Part shown: positions 35,588-48,700 of the stretch, piece after piece
Position numbering within the stretch: the stretch's first letter is position 1
Layout of the letters: the number at the start of each line of letters is the position of its first letter
NCBI RefSeq assembly: GCF_018991925.1
Contig: NW_024753828.1
Span: 5,949,942-6,013,941, forward strand
From: Homarus americanus
Lineage: Eukaryota; Arthropoda; Malacostraca; Decapoda; Nephropidae
DNA length: 64,000 nt
Direction: 5' to 3'
Position numbers and translations under genes: made by a program
Notes under the pieces: generated by a model
Databases searched by the model: none
What the model was told of the DNA's origin: nothing
Seen by the model: the letters and a program-made list of their open reading frames with translations, nothing else

Positions 35588-38500
35588 ATGGCACGGCGTA
35601 ATGAGGTAAGTTAGTATACTTTAGTTCATTATCATTTTATGTACTAAGTATGAATATGTACAGTTAACACTCATTACTGCCGATCCTCACTCTCGACTTA
35701 TGTAAAGTGACACTAAACTTGGGGGCATTTTGAAGCCATATGCACCTCCAATTTGGAGATTCACGGCGCCATAAGCTCGTTGAACAGGTCACACACATAA
35801 GATCGTGGGTTCGAGTCCTGGCGGGTTGAAATTGTTGTTGATTATATATAGTGGGGTATGCTATAACGAACGTAATTGGTTCCAGAACCTCGTTCGTTAT
35901 AGCATTCGTTCGTTATAGGATTAATCCGTTCCAGGCCCCCAAATACAACCGCTTAAAACTGAAAAAATTATGTGGAAAATGTAAAAAATACGGTACTTTA
36001 TCTTACCTTAGTGTTGTTCAGCATGCACGTATCCCTAAACACTGGCACATCACTATGGAGTCTTGGCTTTAAGGTCCTCAAACAATTGTTTAGCCTTCTC
36101 ACTTCACTAATGCTATCACCTGCCATTTCTTTCTCCTTTATCCACACTAAGAGTAAATTTTCCATCTCTTCAATCACATTACACTTTGCTTTGCTAAGTC
36201 TAAAGATTCCCTTAGCCACTTGCACAGTTTTTAACTCCTCTTTATTCTTCAAAATCGTACATATAGTCGATTTAGTCATCCCATACATCACTAAGTTTGG
36301 CAATGCTTCTTCCATTCTCACGTTTCTTTATAATTTCTTTCTTAGTTTCAAGGGTTATTAGCTTTCTCACTCGCTTTGGACGACTCATTGTTACAATTGT
36401 ATACTTGTATAACAAAATAGTTATACAAATAACGCGAATTTCCACATCAAAAGACGAAATGTCAACAATAACAGTGAGACAAAGATGGCGCCTGTTGTGG
36501 GTCGCGGTACAACAATATTCATGCGCCAGGTGAAGTAGTCCCGTATTCATCCGCCTTCGTTGTAGGAGTTTCGTTCGTTATAGCATTCTCAATTTTATAG
36601 GTAAAACCGTTCGTTATAGGAATATTCGTAGTAGGATCCGTTCGTTATAGCATACCCCATAAATAAATAAATAAATATGCCTATTAAAGATTTTATTTTT
36701 CTTATGGCAACTAAAATTAAATTATTTCCATGTTTTATTGAACTCTCTCCTAGGATGTAGTAGTGAGGAGCGTGTTAGGGCGTCTCAACAAGGTTTCGTT
36801 CGCTGTCAACCAGAATAAGGAGGTTGGTTAATAATAAACTAATTACTGTACACTACGTTAGTTAAAATTAATGGAAGATTTACCAATAGCAATTTAAAAG
36901 TCCTAAAAAATAAGTATGGATTATGGTAGAATTCAGTTGATATATATTTCCTGTATAACAAATTCAGACATCACATAATCCCCTTTAGCTGTAATAAAAT
37001 ATTCTGCCATGACTATAAACTACTGTATTATGATTTGCTTTTCATTTGAGTAAGTTATTCTTGTTCCAGCCAATGTTTTTATCGTTTTTAACATGAATTT
37101 CTGTGCTTGAAACTGAGTGAGGATTTTGCCCCAATGGTTGTGGGGATGAAGTTACTAATAGTGATTTACTGATATAACAGCTGGTGAACAAGTTGGTGAC
37201 AGAATTGGGTCATTGCCTCCAAAGGGAGGAAGGTACTCTGAAGGGTTCCACCATTAGGCACGCCGGCAGTGCTTACGAGAACCTGGCTGTCAAAAACCAG
37301 GCAGACTATGACCTGATCCTACAGCTCGGGGAACCCTTTGTTAGTAACAATTTTACGGTATGTATGACGTTAACTATAGCCAAGTTCTCATGTTTAATCA
37401 ATAATTTTTCTCTCATAACTGTTGAGATAAAAGCACTTCTAAAGCAGGGTTTACAGGTGCAGTAAGTTAAGCATTTTACTTTACAGTACTTAGTGTATAA
37501 ATGCACCACCAGATCAACAGTGTTGCCAAAGTTTTACTAAGGTAGCCTCAAAATCAGATGTGCAAGTAATCAAATGTGGTTTGATGACAGTGCCAACAGA
37601 TGCCTTTTGATTGACCTGAAAAGAAGGCTGGCAATAATTATTGGCAGTGGCATGATGGTAACTCGATACCATATTCTATAACCACTTGCATTTTTATTTG
37701 TAATATACTGTACATCATTTATTATACACCTGTACTGTACTTTGTCACTTTCTTTGTGGGTAGTGACTGAAACCTTCAAATAAATTAAATACAGTACTTT
37801 CAGATTACCTAAATGAATTTTTTAATATTTTTATTAATATTTGCATTTGTTGAGATTTTTTCTCTTGATTTGGGTTTTGACAGGTTTGGATTTGACAGGT
37901 TTGGGCCAGGACACATTGTGTGGTTTACAGACACAACTCCTTGAGGTTAGACAAAATGTTTATTATTCTAGATAATTCAAGACTCTCATGAAAGGTTTAT
38001 GCTGTATACATTGCAAAGAAGAGAAAACCCCTTAATAAGAAATAAGGACATATTCTGCAGCAAGAGGGGCAACCTAAAAACGGAGGAGCTGCGCAATGAC
38101 ATCTTTGAAAGGTAATCTTGTGTTGCGTTTTTGCTTGACAGAAACTACAATAAAGTACAAACTGTATATGGAAGATATGTGGGGTGTATAAAGGTCTTTT
38201 TACCATTGTTAAGTTAGTTTTTAAGGAATACTGTACGGTATTACAGTATTGGATTTCTAAAAGTTTCATTTCAAATTTTATAGTCTTGATACATGATAAC
38301 TAAGCACAGTACTGCTGCAGAAAGCATTCAATTAAAGATTCATGTAGATTATGTACAGTAGTTTTTAATAGTACTGTATACATGATGGATGTACAGTACT
38401 ACACATGATACGGCATTAGTATGCAGATAATTCCCATTTCAAGGTTGTACATGCCACCTGCAAATAGATTTGGTTACCATTCATTACAGTATCTATGAAT

Positions 38501-41500
38501 ATGTCTCTTCCCTTTGAGGAACTTTTCCACATATGGATGCATTTCTGTTAATATTAATTTATTACTTCAACCATTTGTCAGTTTGCTTATACATTTGGGT
38601 AGTTCTTTTTAATGAGTTTTGTTGTCCATGTTAGTTCAGTAAGAAACTGGAGTACAGTACCCAGAGAAAACACTTCTCAACCCTGACCCAGGGAGTTTAG
38701 CTGGAAGAATCTTGTGAGAGAAGACCATGCTACCACTGTACAGTACCACCAACAAATACTGTAGTTAATGAGTTGATTCTGATTGGTGGTTGATATAATT
38801 ACTTTTATTTAATTTTCAGACTGAAGAAAATCCTGAGCACCATCAAGGTCCCTGGGATGACACTTAAAGCATATCCCAAGTTGGCAGCCATGCAACTGAT
38901 CCTCACAACCGGTAATAGAGAGCCAATTGAGATGGATCTCACACCTCAGATTGTTGGTAAGATTTCTTTTGTAATACATTAGTTACAATTTTAATTTGAA
39001 CATGGGAGTGGATAGGATATTTTTTACTTAATGTGAACTACATAAGCTCATTTGGTGAAGAAGAGTTAACACAGTGTTCAGGTACAGTAATTAAGTATTA
39101 TCAGTACAAGTACTGTATAGATTTTTGTATAAATGAAAAATAAATTAATTCCCATGTGGTGACAGTATCACAAACTGGATGCCTTCACTTAGGTATAAGT
39201 TTAATTGTATTTAAAACTTGTGTACAGAGTACAGTACTTGGTTATTTGTTTTGTTGGTGTAATTGGTCCTCTTAATCATTTCAAACATAAAATGTACAGT
39301 ATAGTATATACAGTTGTATTAATGAAGCTTAGGGCTATAATGTACTTCCAATGTACTGTATAGACTGTACAGTATTAATTTTTCCAAGCAAATTTTGCAT
39401 TTAAATTTTTGCTCTGTCCAGCCTGTGAGTGGAAGAATTGCCCTGGTCTGGTATCCCTGGAGAGTCTCCCTCGGTGCCTTGTAGTCTACGTTGAAAGCAA
39501 CTCCAGAAGAAATGCACCAGTTCTGTATTTTACACCAGCAGTATTAAGTGCTCAAAAGAATGAAGCTCATGAGGTCTGTAATATGGTGAGCTTTTCCTTG
39601 TTGGAGAAGCATTTTCTTAAAGAAGAAGGTCAGTGGATGTGACAGTTTAATTACTTTGTCTTTATACTATACATGTGATGACTAAATACTACACAGTTCT
39701 GTACTCGGCTGAAGTCCTACATATCATTTATACAGCTTTCCACTCTTAGGTAAGATATGAGAAAGGTATTGTCCAGCTACCAAATATCACTAAGTTTCTC
39801 TGGATACTATTAGTTTTCTCCTATACAATACAGTACTGACACTAGACAATGAAGGACAATCTCATCAATAACAATGAAATGATTAAACAAGCCACCACCT
39901 TCCCCTACCTAAGCAGTAAATTACTGTATAACAAATGCACTAACATAGACATAAACAGGTTAGAGTTATTTTAATATCCTTTTAATCTTGAGTATGTTTT
40001 CAGTATAAGGGATATCATAGTAATTGGCTAAAGACAAGTGAAATGAGAGTCAGTTTGCACTTAACTTTATGTTGGCAACATTACACCAGGGTGAGAAAAA
40101 GTCGTGTGTAAATTTTTTTCATAACATTGTAACTGAAAATTAGTCATATGATCTGTTTATATCTGTAAAGTTGGTGACAGCTAGCAGATGACAATTAACT
40201 AAGTTATGCTGGGGTCATAATGATCACTGTGTCCATGCCTCTGGTTCACCAAAGTTTGTTCCCCTGATTTCTGAAAATGTATTCGGAGTGAGCAATAAAC
40301 TTTAGTTGGTTTCTTTAACTACATCCCTAGATTACACATTTTTATTCCATCTGATTTTGTACATTGATATTTTGTAGCCAGTGATGGTACAGGTTTTATA
40401 ATCATTGTTCTTTTGCTTTTTATATAAATAATTTTTTCATGCTTGAAAGTATTTTGATCCAATTTATTATCATTCCTCATACAAATATAAATTACAGTTA
40501 ATATCCATGATATGGTGAGGCTGGCCAAGCTTGTCAAGGATCAACAGAATTGGACAAACGATTATGGTCTGAAATCCTTCCATCTGAAACGTCTGGCCAT
40601 CAAGAACGCTGACACACTGAGGACCATGACAACATGTGAGTGGAGTTACGTTGTATATAATTATTGATACTATTTAGCACCATCAATAGGATTCTGAAGC
40701 ACTTGTCTGGAAATATAAGCAGTTAAGAGGTGTACAATAAACACTCATCGGGGGCAGATCCAGGAATATCAAAAGTGAGGGTCCCAGAAGTTGTGGGTGA
40801 GGGAACATGGCGAGCACAGTGAGCCCTTCCAGCTGGGGGTTGGCAGTCCCCCCTCCCCCTGAATTATGATTTTTTAAATCTGACCAATATCATGGGCATT
40901 ATGAGGCCATTTTGAAGCTATGTGTACTTGATATTTGGAGATATTCTGGTCAATAGTAGTTACTTTTTATTTAAGAAAAATACCTGAGTACAATACTGTA
41001 CTGCATTAAAAAAAAAGTACCCTGTATTAGAATTTTCTGAAAAAAAAGGGGGAGTCCAGACCCCAGGACTCCCCCTGGATCCGCCCTGCTAATGAGAACA
41101 TCGTTGCACTCAAATGAGCTTGAGCTCTGTGGAAGAGAACTACTGTACTGGGTACTTAACGGTATATAGGCATTTGAAAGAGAACAACAGAAGAATTGAT
41201 TTATAACATTAAACTCATCTGAAAGCAACATCTGCTTCAATGCTTGTGCAATAGTCAGTATTTAAAGAAGTAATCCTGTAAACCACAATATTACTGTATA
41301 TTTGTAAATAGTTACAATACGTAGTTGACACCTGTGTATGCTGATGTCTTCATTTTTTAACCTTGACAGGGAATGGCTTTAAGGCTCTACTGCAATTCCT
41401 TGATGTGGAACTAGAGGAAAAAGGAGGCATAACTGACTGCTTCGTGAACGGCAATTTTATCTATTACATAACAAAGCCCAATAAAGTGAAGGGTTTCTGT

Positions 41501-41557
41501 CATGCCCTGCGTGATGTACAGCGATGGCAGCCTGATAGGCTGAATTCCATGGTGTGA
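35588..41557 (+). CDS. cGAS-like receptor paralogue B, predicted active nucleotidyltransferase
   Basis: Exons: 35588-35605, 36754-36822, 37181-37357, 37972-38111, 38820-38956, 39422-39628, 40498-40635, 41370-41557 (stop TGA). All introns are GT-AG with phases 0,0,0,2,1,1,1; the product is 357 aa, a normal size for a Mab-21/cGAS core with almost no N-terminal extension. Catalytic signature: G58-S59, then D71-Y-D73, then D174 in a short beta strand (EMDL). These align with human cGAS Ser213, Glu225/Asp227 and Asp319. S237-F-S239 and E242 match the nucleotide-contact strand (human Ser378, Ser380, Glu383), and F277 replaces stacking Tyr436. The cGAS zinc-thumb Cys cluster is absent at the exon 6/7 junction. 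Family knowledge: cytosolic sensors that on ligand binding join nucleotides into a cyclic dinucleotide for STING. The ligand (double-stranded RNA or other) cannot be read from sequence. A Tigger-like element sits in intron 1 and a MITE in intron 7. Confidence 0.9.
35768..35834 (+). other. tRNA-derived (SINE-like) B-box sequence
   Basis: Contains GGGTTCGAGTCC, a perfect RNA polymerase III B-box, about 40 bp after an A-box-like ATAAGCTCGTTGA. The outer bases CGCCA and TGGCG can pair, but the D and anticodon arms do not fold, so this is a decayed tRNA or SINE head rather than a working tRNA. It lies in intron 1 of cGLR B, just before the Tigger remnant. Confidence 0.3.
35852..36659 (-). mobile_element. 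Tigger/pogo-like DNA transposon remnant in intron 1 of cGLR B
   Basis: Terminal inverted repeats of about 20 bp: TGGGGTATGCTATAACGAAC at the left, its complement at the right ending CATACCCCA, flanked by TA on both sides as expected for Tc1/mariner/pogo insertion. Subterminal GTTCGTTATAG copies repeat this word. On the minus strand two frames resemble CENP-B/Tigger DNA-binding domains: one begins MSRPKRVRKLITLETKKEII at 36388, the next (within 35998-36321) reads YGMTKSTICTILKNKEEL. The catalytic DDE part is missing, so it is non-autonomous. Confidence 0.75.
40750..41087 (+). mobile_element. short inverted-repeat element (MITE), copy 1, in intron 7 of cGLR B
   Basis: Begins GGGGGCAGATCCAGG and ends CCTGGATCCGCCC; the ends are inverted copies of about 14 bp. 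The interior shares AACATGGCGAGCACAG and a run of CCCCC/GGGGG words with the second copy at 47462-47780. There is no coding capacity. The superfamily cannot be assigned. Confidence 0.65.
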
Positions 41558-41666
41558 TCAGGTTGGACTAGATTAACATTAAAAATTTCAGGTTCCATTA
41601 TTTTAAGAAGTGTTAAATTTTCCCAATTCAATTTGTTTGAGAAGTGTTCAAGTTGTAAATTTTATA

Positions 41667-41672
41667 AATAAA
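41667..41672 (+). terminator. polyadenylation signal of cGLR B
   Basis: AATAAA 110 bp after the TGA of paralogue B, the first canonical hexamer downstream and well placed for a short 3' UTR. Confidence 0.55.
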
Positions 41673-42033
41673 TTGAGAGACTATGAGTTGATCATGTGAG
41701 GAAAATCAGTAATGGTATAGCTGGTGACATTAATTAGATCTGCTCCAGGATCTTAAAATTATGTACTGATCTTGGCTTAAATTCAGCATTGTGCTTGGTG
41801 TTGTACAGTACTACATAATTTCTATACAGTACTACATAATTTCTGAACATTCTCCACAGATGTTTCCTATACTGTACTCATTCAAGGTCAATGTATGTAT
41901 GTATGTAACTGCCTGTCACCGTTTAAAAGAGTGGCTCTTTACAGGGACCAGCTGTCTTTTTTTTTTTTTATACGGGTATTAGCCCACCCGGACACAGGTC
42001 ACCAACCCACATCAGGGCTCGGGGGGCGAAAAC

Positions 42034-42095
<62 letters not shown>

Positions 42096-43617
42096 TGAGA
42101 TAAGTAAAATTTATAATAAAAAATACTAAAATAAAAATAAAATAATGATAACAATAATAATAATGAAAACACTGCAATAATAATACTAATACTAATAATA
42201 CTAATAATAATAATAATAAGGAACCATAAAGAAATTAAAAAAAAGATCATTAGTGAGAAACGATATATGTATGTTGTGTTGTCAATAGCAAGAGAAACAA
42301 TTGAGACCCTGCAATTGTGTGTACTGTAAATGAGGCAGAAAGTCAGATCAGCAACCTGGGACTTGGTCACAATTTTTGCAATGCCATATAGCAGCAGGGT
42401 ATACCATTAGACAACACGTTATGCTTACAATATCTTCCCAGGCGGTAGTACCTCCCTGTTTGGTAGGGAATATAATTCTTGTACTATTCATACACAGTCC
42501 ATAGGCTTCATATAATAATAATATACTATATATAGTATACTTTGTATAATAAATTAAATATTATTTTTCTCATTTACCAGTTTGTCTATGTACCATAATA
42601 ACTAATTTTTAACATAGCTTTAAGTGTGGTTTCATTTGATCCCTAACCCCATTCATTATAGGACTCCACTTAAATATATTGTTTGGCTAGTGCCATACAT
42701 TTGTATTCGGCAGAGAGCCCCAAATGCAATGGGTGAACTGTATTATGATATTGAATTACGCTGTACTGCTTGATGTTCTGTAATCAAGGATGCAATATTT
42801 CCATTTATTTCATATACATATAATAAAAAGTAAGGATTCCCAACAGTAAAAGTTTTTCATTAAACATTCTTGTACATTAGTACAGTACTGACACTGTACA
42901 TTACCTGTTCAGTAATGTTCTTTACATTTAACGGGTACTGTAGGTCGATGGCACGCAAATATTTGTGTAGTGTAGTTGCCTTAAGTGGGGAAGTTACACT
43001 GGGTAGTGTTGGTTGTATGGTGCCGCCAGCTGTCTCTAATATGGTTACTGCCCGAGTGTTCTGGGTAATGTTTCAGTATGAGTACAAAATATTTATATAA
43101 GATACTACAAAATATTTATATAAGTAAATAAGAGTTAAATACGGTAATTTGATAAATTCTAAAACATTAACACTGGTACAAAGATTTGGAAGTTATGGAA
43201 ACGTGCAGTACCTGTACAAATTTACAATTTAGGAATAACTATAAGTAGAATATAGAAAGAGGATTATTTAAATAGGATATGACAGTACAGAAATGATTCC
43301 AAGTGAAAATGCAAACAAAACTGAAACAGCAGGGAAATTTACAAATACTTTATTGTAAGTGTAAGTCTCCCAATATATGGCTCTTAGGTGAATGATACTT
43401 AAGAACCGTGTAATTAACTAAAACCAAATAAGAAAAATAAAATACCTGTACAGTAATTGTTCTAATGACCCTTGATTATTTGTAATTATTTTGTAATAAT
43501 GCAGGTAATTACTTTACATCCTGTATGTTTGGGCTACTGTATTTTACCGTTATTCTTTTTTAGCTGCTGGAGTAGATTAAACAATCACAAGGATAAAGTT
43601 CTCTTAGAGGTGTATTA
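41673..43617. other. intergenic between cGLR B and C, no gene seen
   Basis: AT-rich DNA with an (AAT)n array at 42035-42093 (about 20 units), AT-rich drift to 42230, and many TACTGTA/TACAGTA words. Confidence 0.5.
42035..42093. repeat. (AAT)n microsatellite
   Basis: About 20 uninterrupted units. Confidence 0.95.
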
Positions 43618-44439
43618 CAGTGACCCCTCGTTTAACGAACGCCTTGGTTAACGAACTGCCTTCCATAAGGATCTTCAATTCGGTTAACGAACAAAAATTC
43701 GGTTAACGAATTTCTTACGAACCGACCTCAACATGTTTTCGCTTGCATTGACCGGGCAACCAGTTTTAGTATCAGTCCGCCAATACATTAATCGGTTCTA
43801 GGGCTTAAATTCCTTACTAGTTTAGTAAATATCAAGAAGTTTATACTATTCAATAATTTTAAAAGTTTAATATTCAATTTTTTAGTCATTTTAACAATTA
43901 TTGAACATAATTGAAGGTAAAGTGACTAGTTTAATGCGCGGCATCCAGCCTCTTAACACAGCAAACAGGTGTTAGTCTCTCTCTGTTTTCACTGGAGGTA
44001 ACATCTTGCTTGAGACTATCCAACTAAACACTTTTTTTCTGTGTTTCCAAGCAAATTATTGGTCATTTTGAAATATATTTTACATATTGACAATATATAA
44101 TGCAGTGCAGTATTGATTTAAAGAAAATAATCTTGAATTACACCAAGAGAGCTAAAATTTTATGGGTGAAATGGCACCATGGGGTGACTTCTCTTCCACC
44201 CCAATGCCTTCTCTTCTTCCTTCTCCTCCACCCCCATTCTAAATCCCATCATCATCATCATCATCCAGGAGCCTTCTACATACACACCTCAAAGCAAGTG
44301 AACTTTTCTACCATTTTTGTTGAATTTAGGAAATTTTCGGTGAGCTGGAACCAATTACCCAAAAACCCATTGAAACAATGGTTTCGGTTAACGACCGATC
44401 TTCTGAAACGGATTGAGTTCGTTAACCGAGGGGTCACTG
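43618..44439. mobile_element. Tigger-like MITE between cGLR B and C
   Basis: Inverted ends CAGTGACCCCTCGTTTAACG and its imperfect complement ending GAGGGGTCACTG, flanked by TA (43616-43617 and 44440-44441). Several internal GGTTAACGAA words flank the ends. The 822-bp interior has a short frame (44100-44477) without recognisable transposase. The CAGTG...CACTG ends with TA duplication are typical of Tigger elements. Confidence 0.75.
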
Positions 44440-44567
44440 TATATGCACCTTCATTTGAGATGGTAATATTCTGGTAAGAACAATTAACAGGGAATACACT
44501 ATATAATATAAAACACCAATGTACCAAAATATTATTTATTAATTTTAGGTACCCGAAAATTTGTCAT

Positions 44568-44645
44568 CCCTGTTGTCATTCTTATCTTATCATCACTATT
44601 GTCATTCTTATCTTATCATCACTATTGTCATTATCATCATGTTAC
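44568..44645. repeat. 26-bp tandem repeat
   Basis: TTGTCATTCTTATCTTATCA plus TCACTA, about 2.5 copies. Confidence 0.8.
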
Positions 44646-45701
44646 TGTGTTCTTATTATCACTGCTGTCATTCTCATCACCATTGCTGTCATCTGATTAA
44701 CCTTTTAGTATGAAGAGAAAGGTTCCCTCACCAGAAGTAAAAAACAGGAATAATAAGGTACAATAACATGTTTTGGGGTAGTGAAATAACTCCATACTTA
44801 ATCAATATAAATGTACGTATAGGTTTTTGCTCTCATTCATCCTTAGGAATAGCTACCAAAGAATCAGAGAAATAATATTCTAGTTATTATCACCAATACC
44901 TGGAAGAAATAAACATTGTAAACTGTACATACCAAATGCACTTAGGGTTTTTATCTACAGTATAACCTAAAACTGTATATGAAAAACAGTGGAATGTAAC
45001 TGAAGAGTAGAATGGTTTGTACAGTATAAGATCACCTTTCCAGTTCCAGGTGACAACTAGGAAAGTGTTATCAGATAAATATATGCCTAAACTTTGGTCT
45101 ATAGTATAATATTATAACATTAATATCTACCAAGGCCAGTAACAGTTTGTTTAAGGATTTGGTTCACACAAAAGGTACAGAAGAAATTCCTAAATATTTC
45201 CAAATCCTTTGTTCCTTTAATAACTAACTTATTTCACCTTCAAATGATTCCAATATATTGTTTCACACCTATACCTCTAGGAATATAGAGTAATCTTCCA
45301 GTAATTTACGCAAAACAATGATGCAGAAATGAGAATACCACGGACTGGAGGTTACGGTAGCTATTCCAGGTACAGTAATGTAATAATTTGGGGGAATTCA
45401 TATGATGGGGCTCTATTTAGTAATGGAATCAGTATGTAAAAGAAATAAGGCCATATTTACTCCATCTTTGACTAGCCAAAATGTGGCAGTTCCTCAGCAA
45501 GGATAACTAGAGAACTTGGTGTTTTAACTCTTAATATTGACAACATGACTAAGTGATCCACCCTGTACAGTACTCAGGAGGGGGCATATAAGCCTTTATG
45601 GCCTCAGGATCGCACTCTTGGCTCAGAGTTGTAATTTACGATTACTGTATCAATATTTTGCAATAGTGACAAAAAAAAAATCAAACTACATTCTTCTGTC
45701 A
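44646..45701. other. downstream of cGLR C, no gene seen
   Basis: AT-rich and TACAGTA-rich; no clear AATAAA for the minus-strand transcript was found close to the stop. Confidence 0.4.
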
Positions 45702-48700
45702 CTACACCATAGCTTTCAGGTCTTCTGGTGTCAGCTGTTGTGCCTCAGTCAGCGCCCGCCGGAGCTTCCTCACTTTACCGAGATGTTTCTCGTAGTATAT
45801 GAACTGTTTCTCCACAAAACAGTCGGTCAGTCCACTACAAGCCTTTAGCTCCCTGTCTATGCATTTCAGTAAAGCCTTGTAGCCATTCCCTGGGTACAAA
45901 AAAAGATAAAAGTTTTTCAATACAGTACAGAATACCTAAAGAGTATTACAGTCTTAAATCCTATGTTAAACATTACAGACAAAAAAAAATTATAAACAAT
46001 TTATTATATTCTCTGAAACCTTTCGCTTTAAATACTTCACTGTCACTGTAATCAACTCAGATTACAGGATATTCAGATTATGTACATAAGTTATAACCAA
46101 ATACACTGTACCCTTTATTACATCTTTCCTCAACAAACTGCTCATAATCAACTCAGGACACGAGTACAGTAACTGTTATTAGTGAGAGGTGGCCATCATC
46201 CAGTCGTGGTGATGATGCTTCACTATAATATTAGGCTACAGAAAAGTGGCACTGGATGTAAAAGTACTCACAGGGCGTCATGGACCTCAGTGTGTTGGCA
46301 TTCTTGATGGCCAGACGCTTCAGATGAAAGGATTTTAGACCATACTCCGTTGTCCAGTTACGATTATCTTTGACGAGCTTAGCCAACCTCACCATGTCCC
46401 AAATTGCAGCTGGAAATATTGATGTGTAAATATGCAGTCTCATAATAAAGTTTATAAGATGATTCACTGCAGTACTAAAGTAACCAGGAATTTCTTCTTT
46501 AGTGCCACAGATCACCTGGTTGATTCTCTTAGAATTAATAAAGTACTGTACAGTAAGTTCTCGTATAACGTCGCCCCGATTAACGGTGTTTCGATACAAC
46601 GTCGTTAGCAAAGGGAGGCTCAGGAACGTAACTCCCATATTTTATCTATTTCTCATGGGGAAAATTGATTTGTTTAACGTTATTTCCTATAACTTCGCAT
46701 TTTCAGGAAAGTAACCACGACTTTAACTTTTAATTTACTTCTATCCTCTTCGCCACTGGTTGGCTTGTTCGCCGCTTGGGCGATCGGTCACATCTCTGTC
46801 ACGCACTGTTGGCAAATACTGGGCATGCACCGGCTCCTGAATGTACCTGAACCCGCTCCAGTGTTGGTCAAGTCTTGTCTTGAAAGAGCTCACACTCTGT
46901 GCCATCACAACACTCTCTGGTAGATTGTTCCAAGAGTTTACAACCCTCACTCCAAAAAAGTTTGCCCTCACAGTTTTCTGGACTTGCAGCTTCTTCAATC
47001 TTGAGCTGTGACCCCTTGTGGGGCGAGCGTCAGCCAGCTCCAAGTAAGGACACTCGACTGAGTAGTGCCCCTTGAGATGCTTATACACCTCACTAGGTCC
47101 CCCCTTGCCCATCTGTAGTATAAGCTAGGCAAGTTCAGGCCCTCCAATCTCTCAGGGTAGCTGAGGTGCCGAAGTGCAGGCACCAGTCTGGTGGCCCTCC
47201 TTTGAACATTTTCAACCAACTAACATTCATTTTCTTTTAAACTTAACATTACTAACTGTTTCTCAAACAACTTTGACAATTTGTGGCAATAACTGAAAAG
47301 ATAAGATTGTTATTTCCATTATTTCCTGCAATGTGAAGCACAATATGTAAGTTATGATTTGTATTCTATTCTTTGTTACATATTAGTTTATGAACTTTTC
47401 ATTACATTCATTCCATTAATGCATCAGGTACTTGTACTGATACAAGTAGAGTACATCGCCAGGGACGGATCCAAGTATATAAAAAGGGGGAGGGGTTCAT
47501 GAAGTCGTGAGTGGGAGAACATGGCGAGCACAGAGAGCCCACTCAGCTGGGAGGTTTTGTAGGGCGCTGTAAGGCCCCCCCCAAGAATTTTTTTTAAATC
47601 TAACCAATATCATGGTCATGTGCACTTAATATCAGGAGATATTCCGAGGCTAATAGTACTGTAATTACTTTTTACTTTACAAAAATGCCCGAGTATAATA
47701 CTGCATTAAGGAAAAAATATTGGAATTTTCTGATTAAAAGAGGGGGTCCGAACCTGCAGGACCCCCCCCTGGTTCCGCCCATGCATACTACAGTACAGTG
47801 TACAGTATTAACAGTCAACAAAATCATAAAATTGGTATATAAAAAATTTCAGTATACTATTCAAAAACTCTTCAGATTGGTCATAATCACTATCATGAGA
47901 AATTAATCAAGCTGGCCATCACATTACTTACTTTCCTCCCTAAAAAACTTTTTCTCCATCATGTAGCAGCCAACCATATTGCAGATAGGATGGGAAGGCG
48001 ACCTCTGAGTCCTTGGTGCTGCTGGCGTGAAGTACAGAACTGGTGACCCGTTTCCATCACTTCCCTCAATGTAGTCCTTAAGGCACTGAGGGAGAGTATA
48101 CAGAGGCACCAGGCCAGGACACTCATCCCAGGAACTAACTGTGGACCAGAACAGTGGAGAATGTTTTTCACTAACTTCACATATTTGAGGTCAAAAGTTT
48201 TAAAAGCTTAGATAAGATACTTAAAAGTTTAAAAGCTTAGATAAAAAGGTCAAAAGGGCAGTAATTTTCAAGATGTAAGAACTTTTCATACAGTGTACAC
48301 TTGTGCTGTGTATATCTGATGTCTCTATTGTAGGTGCGTGTGGTGCGTGTGATCCATGTATATGTTGATAACCACATAGGACACAAGAAAACACGAAGTT
48401 CCAAAGCGCTTTCGTGGATGTGTTCGATGTCTGACTCAGCATAGGGTCAGACCGCTAAGAGGGCCCCTAGTCCCGACTGTTATATGACAGCCACTGGATA
48501 TATGTTGTAATGCTTGGCATCTCTGCTGGACCACACTCATGTAAATAAAATCACGGAGATTAATAACCCGAGAAATTAATCAATAATAACGTACGATAAA
48601 TTTGGTGAAAAGCAATAATTCTGGGGTACCGTTACGATAATTCTCATCTGAGCTTGTCTGCTGTCAACACTGTCCTCAATGTGAAGTCAACAAGGTATCA

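Noticed and set aside
35768..35834. Functional tRNA gene
   Set aside because: The B-box is perfect, but the D and anticodon stems do not pair; kept only as a SINE-like remnant.
44100..44477. 125-codon frame
   Set aside because: It crosses the right end of a Tigger-like MITE; no transposase similarity.
46552..46740. Third Tigger end (ACAGTAAGTTCTCGTATAACG)
   Set aside because: It resembles a Tigger-type end in style, but no matching inverted end or TA pair was found.
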